A DNA stretch of 64,000 nt from Pseudoalteromonas gelatinilytica (GCF_001641615.1 NZ_LRRU01000007.1:167261-231260), one strand, 5' to 3'. Shown: positions 47,426-57,452, counted from the first letter of the stretch. Numbers and translations are program-made. The notes: a model not told the origin generated them from the sequence alone.

Positions 47426-48496
47426 TTAATCCGTAAAAGGCAAATAGATATTAAATTCTGTATGGCCTGGCCAACTGTCACAATCAATGTGGCCATCATG
47501 TTGGTCAACCAAGGTTTGCGCTATGGATAAACCAAGCCCTGATCCATTTTCTTTATTGGTGATCATTGGGTAGAACAAGGTTTCACGTAAACTTTTGTCT
47601 ATTCCCGGGCCGTTATCCGAAATTTGGATCAGCAAGGTTTTCTTCGGTGCCTTACCTGGTCGCCTGTGTTGATGGTTGATGCGGGTTTTTATTCTTATCT
47701 CGCCACCATCAACGAGTGCCTGTTGTGCATTACGAATAATGTTCAGTACCACTTGCTGGATTTTACCTTGGTCTATGTACACGCTCGGTATACTTGGATC
47801 GTAGTCTTTCACTAAAGTGATATTGGCATTGTTATCTAACATGCTCAGTTTAATCACTGACTCTAAGGCTTGGTGAATGTTGCCATAAGATTTATGTGGC
47901 AATTGATTCGGACCAAGCAAGCGGTCAACAAGCTCACGTAAACGGTCTGCTTGTTCAATGATTAATTCGGCACATTGATCTCGTTCTTGCTGATCAACCT
48001 CATACTGCAATAATTGCGCCGCTCCGCGAATTCCACCTAAAGGATTTTTAATTTCATGTGCTAAACCACGAATTAAATTACGTGCAGCTTGATATTGGTG
48101 CATTTGATTAGAGGCTTGATCGTGGCGAATTTCATCGTCCATTTGACGACATTCGAACAGAATATAATTGTCATCGTTGTTACTAATTCTGCGCGTACTA
48201 ATGGTTAATTTCGCGTGGCGAGAATCAACGAACACCACGTCAGCCCTGTGCTGGTGGCAATCGACACCATCGAATAACGAATATTGGGCAATGCGTTTTA
48301 AGTCTATTGAGTGGTAATTAAATAGGTTATCGAACGGTTGGTTGATAATGCGTTTTGGACCTAAACCTAAAAGCTCACTGGCGCTATCGTTTGCATAAAC
48401 CAGCTTAAAATCTCGGTCGAGTAAAATGACGGCAGTACTTAAATTTTTCCAAATACTGTCGAGTAATTCAGAATTAAAGTGTGTTTCACTGAGCAT
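47426..48496 (-). CDS. ntrB: NtrB, nitrogen regulation sensor histidine kinase
   Basis: The 356-residue cytoplasmic kinase has an N-terminal PAS domain (about 10-120), HisKA with phospho-histidine in GLAHEIKNPLGGIRGAAQLL, and HATPase with DNGPGI and NGSGLGLSIAQTL. It phosphorylates or dephosphorylates NtrC under PII control. The order glnA, DUF4124 gene, ntrB, ntrC is on one strand. Confidence 0.97.
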   Translation of the reverse strand: MLSETHFNSELLDSIWKNLSTAVILLDRDFKLVYANDSASELLGLGPKRIINQPFDNLFNYHSIDLKRIAQYSLFDGVDCHQHRADVVFVDSRHAKLTISTRRISNNDDNYILFECRQMDDEIRHDQASNQMHQYQAARNLIRGLAHEIKNPLGGIRGAAQLLQYEVDQQERDQCAELIIEQADRLRELVDRLLGPNQLPHKSYGNIHQALESVIKLSMLDNNANITLVKDYDPSIPSVYIDQGKIQQVVLNIIRNAQQALVDGGEIRIKTRINHQHRRPGKAPKKTLLIQISDNGPGIDKSLRETLFYPMITNKENGSGLGLSIAQTLVDQHDGHIDCDSWPGHTEFNIYLPFTD

Positions 48497-48576
48497 GATT
48501 GCACCATTTTAGTGCGTTGCGATTAAGTGCAGCTTAGCATACTCTTTTTACATTAAGAGACGTTATATCGAAAATT

Positions 48577-49113
48577 TTAGTTTCCGCCATAAATCGATGT
48601 TCTATGCATAAAAAAGGTGCTGACTGGGCTAACCGAAACGAGTTTATTATTCGCATCATAAAGTTTGGCTTGTAATGTGTGTTCACCTCGCTCGACCTCT
48701 CTTAGTGCAAAGGTCGTGCTATTACTTGGTGCACCATGGGCTGAGCCATCAAATAAAAGTTGTACTTTAAAGCCATTTTCGAAGCGAGGGCTAATGCGTG
48801 CAGTAACGTACACAGAGCCGGTATTTTCTCTTACGGTTGCTTCATTTGCTGGTGATGAAATACTGACGTTAAATTTGACTGGCATTGCGCTTGGGGCGCT
48901 ATAAAGTATGCTGGTGTCGGTAGCTGGCATGGTCAGGTTTTGGGTGTTCATCTTTACTTCTGTCGCACCAGGTCGTGGTGTATCAGAAAATACTAAAACG
49001 CCGTTCTTATCTTTCCAAGAATAGACTTTTTGCGCTGCGCCATAGCTAAAAAAGCTTAGAAAAATCAGCGATAGTACCAATAAAGTTGTGCTTTTCACCC
49101 TGCAACCCTGCAT
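48577..49113 (-). CDS. DUF4124-domain secreted protein between glnA and ntrB
   Basis: The 178-residue protein has a signal peptide-like N-terminus (VKSTTLLVLSLIFLSFFSYGAA, about residues 6-27), then the DUF4124 motif (KVYSWKDKNGVLVFSDTPRPGATEV at about 30-54, shown in part) and an Ig-like region ending in FFMHRTSIYGGN. It lies between glnA and ntrB on the same strand and could be co-transcribed with ntrBC. Its role in nitrogen control, if any, is unknown. A terminator lies between it and glnA, so it may depend on read-through or its own promoter. Confidence 0.8.
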   Translation of the reverse strand: MQGCRVKSTTLLVLSLIFLSFFSYGAAQKVYSWKDKNGVLVFSDTPRPGATEVKMNTQNLTMPATDTSILYSAPSAMPVKFNVSISSPANEATVRENTGSVYVTARISPRFENGFKVQLLFDGSAHGAPSNSTTFALREVERGEHTLQAKLYDANNKLVSVSPVSTFFMHRTSIYGGN

Positions 49114-49162
49114 TTTTTAATCTAACTAAAACTGTAGAGTAGAACCCGCTCAATTACCATTA

Positions 49163-49184
49163 AAAAAGCCCGCGGAGCGGGCTT
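49163..49184 (-). terminator. Terminator of glnA
   Basis: On the minus strand AGCCCGC and GCGGGCT form a stem closed by TCC, followed by five Ts and AATGG. It lies after the glnA stop and before the DUF4124 gene. Confidence 0.88.
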
Positions 49185-49228
49185 GAGAACACACATTTAT
49201 TATCTTTAGATAATTCTGCTACAGCGTA

Positions 49229-50635
49229 TTACACGCTGTAGTACATTTCGAACTCAACTGGGTGAGTTGTCATGTTAAGTTTTTCAACTTCTTTGCCTTT
49301 TAGCGCGATGTAAGCATCGATTAGGTCATCAGTGAACACGCCGCCAGCTTTTAAGAACTCACGGTCAGCGTCAAGTGATGCTAGTGCTTCAGATAAAGAA
49401 GATGCAACTTGTGGGATCTCAGCTGCTTCTTCAGCAGGTAGATCGTATAAGTCTTTGTCCATTGCATCGCCAGGGTGGATCTTGTTTTTGATACCGTCAA
49501 GGCCAGCCATAAGCATTGCAGAGAACGCTAAGTATGGGTTAGCTGTTGGATCAGGGAAACGTACTTCGATACGACGTGCTTTAGCAGACGGTACCACTGG
49601 AATACGGATTGAAGCAGAACGGTTACGTGCAGAGTATGCAAGCATTACTGGTGCTTCGAAGCCAGGTACTAGGCGTTTGTATGAGTTAGTTGACGCGTTA
49701 GCGAATGCGTTGATTGCTTTAGCGTGCTTGATGATACCACCAATGTAGTAAAGTGCTTCTTCAGAAAGACCAGCGTACTTGTCACCAGCGAAGATGTTCA
49801 CGCCATCTTTACCTAGTGATTGGTGACAGTGCATACCAGAACCGTTATCACCAACGATTGGCTTAGGCATGAAAGTCGCTGTTTTACCATATAAGTGAGC
49901 CATGTTATGGATAACATATTTCATCTCTTGGATTTCGTCAGCTTTTAATACCATTGTATTGAAGCGAGTTGCGATCTCATTTTGACCCGCAGTTGCTACT
50001 TCGTGGTGGTGAGCTTCTACAACTTGACCAAGTTCTTCAAGAACTAAACAAGTCGCTGAACGCCAATCTTGTGATGAATCAACAGGTGAACACGGGAAGT
50101 AACCGCCTTTAACACCTGGACGGTGACCTTTGTTGCCACCTTCGTAGTCTTTATCAGAGTTCCATGAAGCTTCGATGTCATCGATTTTGTACATTGAACC
50201 AGACATGTCTGATTTGTATTTAACGTCGTCAAATAGGAAGAACTCTGGCTCTGGACCAAATAAAACAGTGTCAGCAATACCAGTAGAACGCATGTACTCT
50301 TCAGCGCGTTTTGCAACAGAACGTGGGTCACGCTCGTAACCTTGAAGTGTTGAAGGTTCAACTACGTCACAACGGATGATTAGTGTTGCTTCTTCAGAAA
50401 ATGGGTCCATTTTCGCAGACTCAGGAACAGGCATTAATACCATGTCTGATTCGTTGATACCTTTCCAACCAGCAATTGAAGAGCCGTCGAACATTTTTCC
50501 GTCTTCAAAAAAGTCTTCATTAACTTGATGATGAGGAATAGAAACATGCTGTTCTTTACCTTTAGTATCAGTAAAGCGTAAATCAATGAACTTAACGTCA
50601 TTTTCTTTGATAAAATCTAAAACCGATTGTGACAT
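49229..50635 (-). CDS. glnA: GlnA, glutamine synthetase type I
   Basis: The 468-residue enzyme makes glutamine from glutamate, ammonia and ATP. It is of the adenylylated GSI-beta type: [17 protein letters not shown], the metal-binding region with [11 protein letters not shown], and the adenylylation-loop region [13 protein letters not shown] [18 protein letters not shown] with its tyrosine. Its upstream region has a sigma-54 promoter and tandem NtrC sites. bipA is divergent, as in E. coli. Confidence 0.98.
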   Translation of the reverse strand: MSQSVLDFIKENDVKFIDLRFTDTKGKEQHVSIPHHQVNEDFFEDGKMFDGSSIAGWKGINESDMVLMPVPESAKMDPFSEEATLIIRCDVVEPSTLQGYERDPRSVAKRAEEYMRSTGIADTVLFGPEPEFFLFDDVKYKSDMSGSMYKIDDIEASWNSDKDYEGGNKGHRPGVKGGYFPCSPVDSSQDWRSATCLVLEELGQVVEAHHHEVATAGQNEIATRFNTMVLKADEIQEMKYVIHNMAHLYGKTATFMPKPIVGDNGSGMHCHQSLGKDGVNIFAGDKYAGLSEEALYYIGGIIKHAKAINAFANASTNSYKRLVPGFEAPVMLAYSARNRSASIRIPVVPSAKARRIEVRFPDPTANPYLAFSAMLMAGLDGIKNKIHPGDAMDKDLYDLPAEEAAEIPQVASSLSEALASLDADREFLKAGGVFTDDLIDAYIALKGKEVEKLNMTTHPVEFEMYYSV

Positions 50636-50692
50636 GTGTCCTCCAATTGTTGGGTTTTATTTTTGCTGCATTATTGCTTTTGACTTATATAA

Positions 50693-50708
50693 GCTGGTTT
50701 CGTGCCAT
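50693..50708 (-). promoter_or_regulatory. Sigma-54 promoter of glnA
   Basis: On the minus strand TGGCACGAAACCAGC has the invariant GG-N10-GC of -24/-12 promoters. Transcription would begin near 50681, about 45 bases before the start codon. Confidence 0.85.
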
Positions 50709-50770
50709 GTTTTTAACGCATTGTTTAGCCTTGTAAAAAGTAAACGCCTTCTGGTTTTGTTAACTTTTTT

Positions 50771-50815
50771 TGCACTAATTTGGTGCGTAAAAAGATCATT
50801 CTGGTGCGTAAAAAG
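50771..50815. promoter_or_regulatory. Tandem NtrC enhancer sites upstream of glnA
   Basis: TGCACTAATTTGGTGCG (50771-50787) is a near-perfect NtrC site. The half TGGTGCGTAAAAAG is repeated at 50781-50794 and 50802-50815, exactly 21 bases apart, so two dimers would bind on the same helical face. The sites lie about 100-120 bases upstream of the sigma-54 start. Confidence 0.82.
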
Positions 50816-51013
50816 TGCGACTGCGATTCGCACAATAATTGCGCATGCCAATTTGTCTGTTGTAAACACGATTTAGTGCCAAAATATGGTTCAAAAACTA
50901 AAATTTCGCCAGTTTTGAGTTCAGATTCACTTTAATTTTCATAAATTTGTCATTTATAAAACAGATACTTATAAAAAGCCTGAAGAAAGTTTATAAATTT
51001 ATATTGGATAAAC

Positions 51014-51042
51014 TTTCATCCATGCCATTATTAAGGGATAAT
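51014..51042 (+). promoter_or_regulatory. Probable sigma-70 promoter of bipA
   Basis: TTTCAT at 51014-51019 and GATAAT at 51037-51042 are 17 bases apart. The -35 box is weak. Transcription would begin near 51049, leaving a leader of about 95 bases. The remaining gap between glnA and bipA shows no supported gene. Confidence 0.5.
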
Positions 51043-51142
51043 ATGCGCCCTTTTAAATCCTATGCTGGGACATCTGGTGAAAATGCAGGTGAGTGCGTAG
51101 ATCTTGCAGGATCAATGAGATTCAATTTCTCTGAGAAAAAAT

Positions 51143-52966
51143 ATGAGCATCGAAAAGTTAAGAAATATAGCGATTATCGCCCACGTTGACCACGGTAAAA
51201 CAACTCTGGTTGATAAACTGCTTGAGCAATCAGGCACATTAGAAACGCGCGGCGGTAACGAAGAGCGCGTAATGGACTCAAACGACATTGAGAAAGAGCG
51301 TGGTATTACCATTTTAGCTAAGAACACTGCTATCTCTTGGAACGACTACCATATCAATATCGTAGACACCCCAGGACACGCCGACTTCGGTGGTGAAGTA
51401 GAACGCGTACTTTCGATGGCTGACTCAGTATTACTACTTGTTGATGCTCAAGAAGGTCCAATGCCGCAAACGCGTTTCGTAACGCAAAAAGCATTCGCAC
51501 AAGGTTTAACGCCGATTGTTGTAATCAACAAAATCGACAAACCAGGTGCACGTCCTGACTGGGTTATGGACCAAGTTTTCGACTTATTCGATAACCTAGG
51601 TGCAACTGACGAACAGTTAGACTTTAAAGTAATCTATGCATCAGCTATCAACGGCTGGGCAACAATGGATTTAGACGAGCCATCAGATAACATGGAACCA
51701 ATGTTCCAGATGATCGTTGACGAAGTATCTCCACCGGATGCAGATCCTGAAGGTGCTTTCCAAATGCAAATTTCTCAGCTTGACTACAACTCATACATCG
51801 GTGTTATCGGTGTAGGTCGTATCAAGCGTGGTACTGTTCGTCCTAACCAACAGGTTACTGTTGTAAGCGCAGACGGTACTAAGCGTAACGGTAAAGTTGG
51901 CCAAGTAATGAGTTACTTAGGTCTTGAGCGTCATGAAGCAGAATCTGCTGGCGCGGGTGACATCATTGCAATCACAGGTCTTGGTGAGCTGAAAATCTCA
52001 GACACTATCTGTGATGTAAATACCGTTGAAGCATTACCACCGCTAAGCGTTGATGAGCCTACAGTAACAATGACGTTCTCTGTAAACACATCACCATTTG
52101 CTGGTAAAGAAGGTAAATTCGTAACTTCACGCAACATCCTTGAGCGTTTACAAGCTGAGCTTGTTCACAACGTTGCATTACGTGTTGAAGAAACTGACAA
52201 CCCAGATAGCTTCCGTGTTTCAGGTCGTGGTGAGTTACACTTAGGTATCTTAATCGAGAACATGCGTCGTGAAGGTTACGAGCTTGCTGTATCTCGTCCA
52301 CAAGTAATCCTTCGTGAAGTTGATGGTCAAAAAGAAGAGCCATACGAAACACTTACAATCGACTGTCAAGAAGAGCACCAAGGTTCTATCATGGAACAAA
52401 TTGGTCTTCGTAAGGGTGAGCTAACTGACATGTCTCCAGATGGTAAAGGCCGTATTCGTATGGACTTTATGATCCCAAGCCGTGGCTTAATTGGTTTCCA
52501 AACTGAATTCATGACATTAACGTCAGGTTCTGGTCTTCTTTACCATACGTTCGATCACTACGGTCCGTACAAAGGCGGTACTATCGGTGCTCGTAAGAAC
52601 GGTGTAATGATTGCTAACGCAACAGGTAAAGCACTGACTAACGCATTATTCAACCTTCAAGATCGTGGTAAGTTATTCATCGGTCACGGTGTTGAAGTTT
52701 ACGAAGGTATGGTTATCGGTATCCACAGCCGTGATAACGACCTAACAGTAAACGCGCTTAAAGGTAAGCAGTTAACAAACGTACGTGCGTCTGGTACAGA
52801 CGAAGCGCAAACGTTAACGCCACCACTAAACTACACGCTTGAGCAAGCGATTGAGTTCATCGATGATGACGAGTTAGTAGAAGTAACACCTGAGAGCATT
52901 CGTATTCGTAAACGTCACTTAACTGAAAGTGAGCGTAAACGTGCGAGCCGTGCAGCTAAAGACTAA
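51143..52966 (+). CDS. bipA: BipA/TypA, ribosome-associated translational GTPase
   Basis: The 607-residue protein has the GTPase domain with [26 protein letters not shown] and NKIDKPG, followed by domains II, III and V as in EF-G and the unique BipA C-terminal domain. It acts in 50S assembly and stress or cold growth. It is divergent from glnA, and a strong terminator follows. Length matches E. coli BipA (607). Confidence 0.98.
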   Translation: MSIEKLRNIAIIAHVDHGKTTLVDKLLEQSGTLETRGGNEERVMDSNDIEKERGITILAKNTAISWNDYHINIVDTPGHADFGGEVERVLSMADSVLLLVDAQEGPMPQTRFVTQKAFAQGLTPIVVINKIDKPGARPDWVMDQVFDLFDNLGATDEQLDFKVIYASAINGWATMDLDEPSDNMEPMFQMIVDEVSPPDADPEGAFQMQISQLDYNSYIGVIGVGRIKRGTVRPNQQVTVVSADGTKRNGKVGQVMSYLGLERHEAESAGAGDIIAITGLGELKISDTICDVNTVEALPPLSVDEPTVTMTFSVNTSPFAGKEGKFVTSRNILERLQAELVHNVALRVEETDNPDSFRVSGRGELHLGILIENMRREGYELAVSRPQVILREVDGQKEEPYETLTIDCQEEHQGSIMEQIGLRKGELTDMSPDGKGRIRMDFMIPSRGLIGFQTEFMTLTSGSGLLYHTFDHYGPYKGGTIGARKNGVMIANATGKALTNALFNLQDRGKLFIGHGVEVYEGMVIGIHSRDNDLTVNALKGKQLTNVRASGTDEAQTLTPPLNYTLEQAIEFIDDDELVEVTPESIRIRKRHLTESERKRASRAAKD

Positions 52967-52992
52967 TAACGTCTTTCGCTTCGAAAAATGAG

Positions 52993-53024
52993 AACCGCCG
53001 TATTGAAAAATACGGCGGTTTTTT
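52993..53024 (+). terminator. Terminator of bipA
   Basis: AACCGCCGTA and TACGGCGGTT form a perfect 10-bp stem around a TTGAAAAA loop, followed by Ts. Confidence 0.93.
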
Positions 53025-53180
53025 GTTTTAGCTTTCAAAAGAACGAGAGGTCAGATATTAGACATCAGTCGTTAGTTGATCGAAAGAGGCATTATTTTCG
53101 CAGTTGTAGAACTAAGCCATCATGCTCAAGGTTAAACGGGGTTTAGTTTGCGCTAGAAGCGAAAAGTTAAGAGCTAGCTC

Positions 53181-55337
53181 TTATGCTAACTCACTTCTAA
53201 CATGCTTCAAGTAGGCCTGAAGGCTTTCTTGCCATAGCACTAAGGCTTCGGTTAATGATTCTTTCAAAGGTTTGTTGTCGAGTAGCTTACGCTCAATTTT
53301 CTTGAGCTCTAGACCATAACGGTTAAAGCCTAGTTGTAAAGCAGTGCTAGCTTGGCGGTGCAAAAGTTTAATACACTGATCTTTATCGTCTTCAACGAGT
53401 TGTTGACAGCGAATGAGTTTGTTCCTTGCAGAGAGTACAAATTCATTGTAAATCGATGAGACTTCATCTTCACTGAATGAGCTGACAAGTGTGGCAGCGG
53501 CTGTTTCATCATAGAGTGTATCGCGCAGCTCAACGGCAATACTCGCAGCCTGATTGCTTTGTGAGTCACTGAGTGCTTGGCGCAGTTTTTGTTGCTTTAT
53601 TGGTTTGCCAACAATGTCTTTAATACCAAGTGCTAAGTACTCTTTTATTTCATCAGGACTAAGACTCGCGGTAAACGCTAACACCGGGGTTCGTTGGTTT
53701 AAATGGTCGATGGTTTTGAGCTTTTTCAACACTTCTTGACCAGTAAGGTCTGGTAAGTTCATATCCAATAGCACCACATCAAAGTGATGCTTCTGCATCA
53801 GTTCAATGGCGCTAGTTCCGTCTTTTGCAAGCTTGATTTTGTGCTCGTCATCGGCCATAAATTCAATGGCAATTTTCTGATTTAAATCGAGATCTTCAAC
53901 TAATAACACGTCCAGGCCAGTAACATAATCTTTTGATTGGTGGCGCTGCTCAACGAGGCTGAGCTCACCAATCGCAAGAGAGATATCAAAACTGAAAGTA
54001 CTGCCTTTGTTTAGCTCACTTTCAATATTGAGTTTGCTGCCTAATTTTTCTAATAAACGGCTAGTAATCGCTAAGCCAAGGCCTGTTCCGCCTTTTTCTT
54101 TACCTGCACTACTTTGTACATAAGGTTCTGTAAGGTAGGCAATTTCTTCATCTTCAATACCTGGGCCTGAGTCGATTACACTAACACGAACAAGGTGATC
54201 TAATTGCCCTTCGTTGAGCAGTTTCACATGAATTTTTACTGCGCCATGGTCAGTAAATTTAATCGCATTACCCACTAAGTTAATAATAACTTGTCTGAGC
54301 TTTTGTTGGTCGCAGTAATAACATGCTTGATCGGGCAAGTTGTATATAAGTTCAAACTTTAAGTGTTTTTGCTCTGCTAAAGGACTAAGCAAAAGGCAGA
54401 GGTTATTGAGCCAGGTTTTAAACTCGACGTCTTCTTCGTAGAGCGCTTCATCACGCTGATCTAGGCTGGCGTAGTCGAGTACTTTATCGACCAGCAAGTT
54501 GAGTGACTCAGCTGAATTAATTATTGCTTCGCAATAAGGCTTATCTCGTGGATCACTCGACTGGTTCATGATTAGCTGCGCACTACCTAAAATGCCATTT
54601 AACGGTGTGCGTATTTCATGGCTGATAGTTGATAAGAATAAGCCACGAATTTCTAAGTCTTTGTGTGCTTTTTCAGCTAACTGATTAAGGTTTTGCTCGC
54701 GGCGTTCATTACATAATAGTGCCATACCGGTTGCATAAAACATCGGCGCAATAACACCATTTATAAATAAAGTGATACTAAACCAATTTGCAGAGAGTAG
54801 ATTAGCTGTTGTGACATCTCCCATCATTAAGGTTCTGCCTGTAAATATCGCCAGAATAATGCTGAGAATTAAGATGTAGACAATACTGCCATTGGGGTAA
54901 CTTTTACGGCCATTTCGAATGAATAATGCCATTAAAAACAACGCTTCAATTATATGCTGGAGATCTGAAACCAAAATTCGACTACGTAACTCGGCGCTAT
55001 CAGTGGCAAGGTAAACCATGGTCATCGCTAGCACCACCGTGATCGCAACAAAGGTTTTAAAACCGACGCATTTGGCATTTAAAAATTGGCATATCGCGAG
55101 TACATGAATAATGGATGCACTAAAGAGTAGGGTGTTTGCGATAGCAACACTAGCAATATTATTGATATGGCCATGCAGTGCAAAACTCATTACCGATGCA
55201 AACATCACTAAAGGGTAGAAAATATAGAGTAAGGTGCCCGGAGTATTATTATTGGTTCGCCATGTAAGGTAATTAAGAAGGGTCATCACTGCCATCATGG
55301 CAGCACTGGCATAATATAAAGTGGCTGAGTCGAGCAT
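53181..55337 (-). CDS. Hybrid sensor histidine kinase with receiver and Hpt-like domain
   Basis: The ATG at 55337 (MLDSATLYYASAAMMAV) is chosen, with CGGAAA upstream; an in-frame TTG would add seven residues. The 718-residue protein has about seven hydrophobic N-terminal segments to about residue 205, HisKA with H240 in STISHEIRTPLNG, HATPase (NLVGNAIKF, DSGPGI, GGTGLGLAI), a receiver with phospho-site D525 in LLDMNLPDLTG, and a C-terminal Hpt-like helical part with H660 (LLHRQASTALQLGF). It could run a full internal phosphorelay. The signal is unknown. A LuxR-type regulator is next to it, upstream on the same strand. Confidence 0.92.
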   Translation of the reverse strand: MLDSATLYYASAAMMAVMTLLNYLTWRTNNNTPGTLLYIFYPLVMFASVMSFALHGHINNIASVAIANTLLFSASIIHVLAICQFLNAKCVGFKTFVAITVVLAMTMVYLATDSAELRSRILVSDLQHIIEALFLMALFIRNGRKSYPNGSIVYILILSIILAIFTGRTLMMGDVTTANLLSANWFSITLFINGVIAPMFYATGMALLCNERREQNLNQLAEKAHKDLEIRGLFLSTISHEIRTPLNGILGSAQLIMNQSSDPRDKPYCEAIINSAESLNLLVDKVLDYASLDQRDEALYEEDVEFKTWLNNLCLLLSPLAEQKHLKFELIYNLPDQACYYCDQQKLRQVIINLVGNAIKFTDHGAVKIHVKLLNEGQLDHLVRVSVIDSGPGIEDEEIAYLTEPYVQSSAGKEKGGTGLGLAITSRLLEKLGSKLNIESELNKGSTFSFDISLAIGELSLVEQRHQSKDYVTGLDVLLVEDLDLNQKIAIEFMADDEHKIKLAKDGTSAIELMQKHHFDVVLLDMNLPDLTGQEVLKKLKTIDHLNQRTPVLAFTASLSPDEIKEYLALGIKDIVGKPIKQQKLRQALSDSQSNQAASIAVELRDTLYDETAAATLVSSFSEDEVSSIYNEFVLSARNKLIRCQQLVEDDKDQCIKLLHRQASTALQLGFNRYGLELKKIERKLLDNKPLKESLTEALVLWQESLQAYLKHVRSELA

Positions 55338-55403
55338 TGTATTTCCGGTGTTTTGCAATCAGTTTGAGAATAAAGTCAATTACTGCGTTTAGCAACCAGA
55401 AAC

Positions 55404-55430
55404 AAAAACAGACGCGGTTGCGTCTGTTTT
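55404..55430 (-). terminator. Terminator of the LuxR-type regulator gene
   Basis: ACAGACGC and GCGTCTGT form a stem around a four-base loop, with a T-rich run following on the minus strand. It separates the regulator gene from the hybrid kinase gene. Confidence 0.85.
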
Positions 55431-55454
55431 AACTAGTAGGATGTTTTGCTTGGT

Positions 55455-56111
55455 TTAGCGAATTTCGTCAGGAATATTTTGCTGTGCCCAAGACAATAGC
55501 TCGATACGGTTACGACATTTAGTTTTTCTAAATGCACTGTATAAGTGAGTTTTAACTGTATGCGGGCTGATGCTTAAATCTTCAGCAATTTCTTTATTTT
55601 TCGAACCTTTACTCATTAATGAGATAATTGCTTTTTCACGTTTAGTAAGTTTAACCGGTTCGATGTCACCATCTGTCAATTTGTGGAGTGCGTCTTTATT
55701 GAACTGCAACATACGATTTAATGCATTACACATAATGTCGCGGCGATACCATAGTTGATCTTCAAGTAATAAACGAATGCCTTTCATTAACACATCAGCA
55801 TTGTCTGTTGTGTAGAACACACCACGAATACCACTTAAAAGAGCACGGTTTGCAAGTTCAGGGTTTTCATCTAAGTTAAACAATACGATATCGCATTTCA
55901 TTCGTAGATTAACTAGTTGTTCTTTTAACTTGCCCCACGGATCTGTGCTTGACGTTTCAATAAATAACAAGCGTGTTCCTTCTGGTACTTCAGAAATATC
56001 AGTACCAGATGTCACTGCTAGTCCTTGTGTTTTTAACAATGGCTCTAATACGTTAATGCCAATAGTATTAATTGGCTCTGGATCTAATAATAAAAAGGCT
56101 GAACTACTCAT
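55455..56111 (-). CDS. LuxR/CsgD-type transcription regulator
   Basis: The 218-residue protein has an N-terminal receiver-like domain (about 1-125) that lacks a clear canonical phosphoacceptor motif, and a C-terminal LuxR-type HTH (about 150-212: LTKREKAIISLMSKGSKNKE and DLSISPHTVKTHLYSAF). The shape resembles CsgD-like regulators, which do not need phosphorylation. The hybrid kinase gene lies downstream, after a terminator, so partnership is possible but not shown. The 230-base upstream region contains a 12-bp inverted repeat. Confidence 0.85.
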   Translation of the reverse strand: MSSSAFLLLDPEPINTIGINVLEPLLKTQGLAVTSGTDISEVPEGTRLLFIETSSTDPWGKLKEQLVNLRMKCDIVLFNLDENPELANRALLSGIRGVFYTTDNADVLMKGIRLLLEDQLWYRRDIMCNALNRMLQFNKDALHKLTDGDIEPVKLTKREKAIISLMSKGSKNKEIAEDLSISPHTVKTHLYSAFRKTKCRNRIELLSWAQQNIPDEIR

Positions 56112-56236
56112 ATATATACACTCTTGAATAAAGTTGACAGTTAAATCCTATCACGCAATCCACCCCTTTCGTATTAGAAATTTCTGAGAGTTGTGCAGGA
56201 AAAGTACAGTTTGTGTCTGTTTTGTGTCAAAAATTA

Positions 56237-56272
56237 CAGTTAGTTAACTAATCGCAATATGTTAACTAACTG
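56237..56272. promoter_or_regulatory. Perfect 12-bp inverted repeat between the HIT gene and the LuxR-type regulator gene
   Basis: CAGTTAGTTAAC at 56237-56248 is repeated inverted as GTTAACTAACTG at 56261-56272 with 12 bases between. It lies 126-161 bases upstream of the LuxR-type gene and 70 bases after the HIT stop. It could be an operator for the regulator, or an AT-rich terminator of the HIT gene, since TAATTTTTG follows on the minus strand. Confidence 0.55.
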
Positions 56273-56341
56273 ATATATATTCATTATAGCCAAAAATAAT
56301 ATGTTTGTGCTACTTTTTACAGTTGTTTACATATCAAAGTA

Positions 56342-56713
56342 TTAGATTGCGTGTTTTTTCTTGTCTTGATAAGGAGGCCAGCCCATTTCTTTACCTGCCA
56401 GCATATGTAGGTGTATATGGTACACGGTTTGCCCGCCGTGGTCATTACAGTTCATTACGACGCGAAAACCGTCTTCACTGAAGCCAAATTGCTTAGCGAG
56501 TTTTGCTGCCACTACATATAAGTGACCGACTAAAGCGGCATTTTCTTCTGTTACATCATTTATCGTTGCTATTTGAGTTTTTGGGATGATCAGCACATGA
56601 AAAGGGGCTTGTGGGTTAATATCTTTAAAAGCAAGAGATAAGTCGTCTTCATAAACAATGTCTGCAGGGATCTCTCGGTTAATAATCTTTGTAAAAATAG
56701 TCTCTTGGCTCAT
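56342..56713 (-). CDS. hinT: HIT-family nucleotide hydrolase (HinT-like)
   Basis: The ATG at 56713 (MSQETIFTKIINREIPADIV) is chosen, and the frame upstream to 56761 adds 16 implausible residues. The 123-residue protein has the histidine triad HIHLHML near the end. HinT-type enzymes hydrolyse purine nucleoside phosphoramidates. The single-domain length fits. Confidence 0.93.
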   Translation of the reverse strand: MSQETIFTKIINREIPADIVYEDDLSLAFKDINPQAPFHVLIIPKTQIATINDVTEENAALVGHLYVVAAKLAKQFGFSEDGFRVVMNCNDHGGQTVYHIHLHMLAGKEMGWPPYQDKKKHAI

Positions 56714-56818
56714 ACTTAGCTCTCTTATAAATGTGGTTAAATGACCGCCCACTAATGACAAACTTTATTTGCAGTGTCAAACTGAAACTGCCGCAAGTTG
56801 AACAACCAAGGAGTGAAC

Positions 56819-57439
56819 ATGCGTAAGTTAGTATTACTGAGTAGTGCGTTAATGCTATTTAATAGTTTTAGCAGTGTAGCTGAGACTATTCACTTTCCAG
56901 AAGAGTTTGTGCCTTTACAAGTCGGGGATCGCCTTATTGAGCAGTCTTTTTTCAGTCGTGTTGATGACGTTGAGCTTGCCCCGGGTACATACCAAGTAAA
57001 AATGAAATACACCGATCTTTTCGAGCAAGGCTATGATGATCATCAAGTCGTAGAGTCTGAGCCTTTTTGGGTTGAGGTCACGGTGGAAAGTGGCAAAGAC
57101 TATGACCTAGTGTTTAATCGAGCCAGTAATGCAGTGGCAGCAGAAGTGTTTGCCGAATCACCGCAAGTAAGCTTAAAGGCTAAGGGCAGTGAGCTTGCTG
57201 TACCGTTATCTATTATTGGCTATCGTGCAGCTAGCGCGCCTGTACAAGCTGTAGCAACTGCTCCTGTTGTTGCAAGTAGTAAACCCGCGACTGCAACTCC
57301 TGTCACATTGCCTGCAAAAGTACCCGGCGGACAAGCGGGTTTGAAAAATACGCCAAGTGCAGCTGCAATGCTTGAGTTTTGGTGGCAGCAGGCAAGCCCA
57401 GAAGAGCGTCGGGCTTTCTTACAAAAAGTAAGTAACTAA
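56819..57439 (+). CDS. DUF2057-family periplasmic protein (YccT-like)
   Basis: The ATG at 56819 with AAGGAG about 5 bases upstream is chosen. The 206-residue protein has a signal peptide (MRKLVLLSSALMLFNSFSSVA), then the DUF2057 region with ETIHFPEEFVPLQVGDR and FFSRVDDVELAPGTYQVKMKY (shown in part). An Ala/Pro/Val-rich linker precedes a short C-terminal FWWQQASPEERRAF segment. E. coli YccT is of this family and has been linked to curli control, but function here is not established. Confidence 0.83.
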   Translation: MRKLVLLSSALMLFNSFSSVAETIHFPEEFVPLQVGDRLIEQSFFSRVDDVELAPGTYQVKMKYTDLFEQGYDDHQVVESEPFWVEVTVESGKDYDLVFNRASNAVAAEVFAESPQVSLKAKGSELAVPLSIIGYRAASAPVQAVATAPVVASSKPATATPVTLPAKVPGGQAGLKNTPSAAAMLEFWWQQASPEERRAFLQKVSN

Positions 57440-57452
57440 TTTTAACTATTAA

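Noticed and set aside
50586..50876. A 96-codon open frame across the glnA start and promoter region.
   Set aside because: It covers the sigma-54 promoter and NtrC sites, which explain the sequence better, and has no good RBS.
50947..51189. An 80-codon open frame running into the start of bipA on the same strand.
   Set aside because: It overlaps the bipA start out of frame and lies over the probable bipA promoter and leader. Its composition is AT-rich and it resembles no protein I know.
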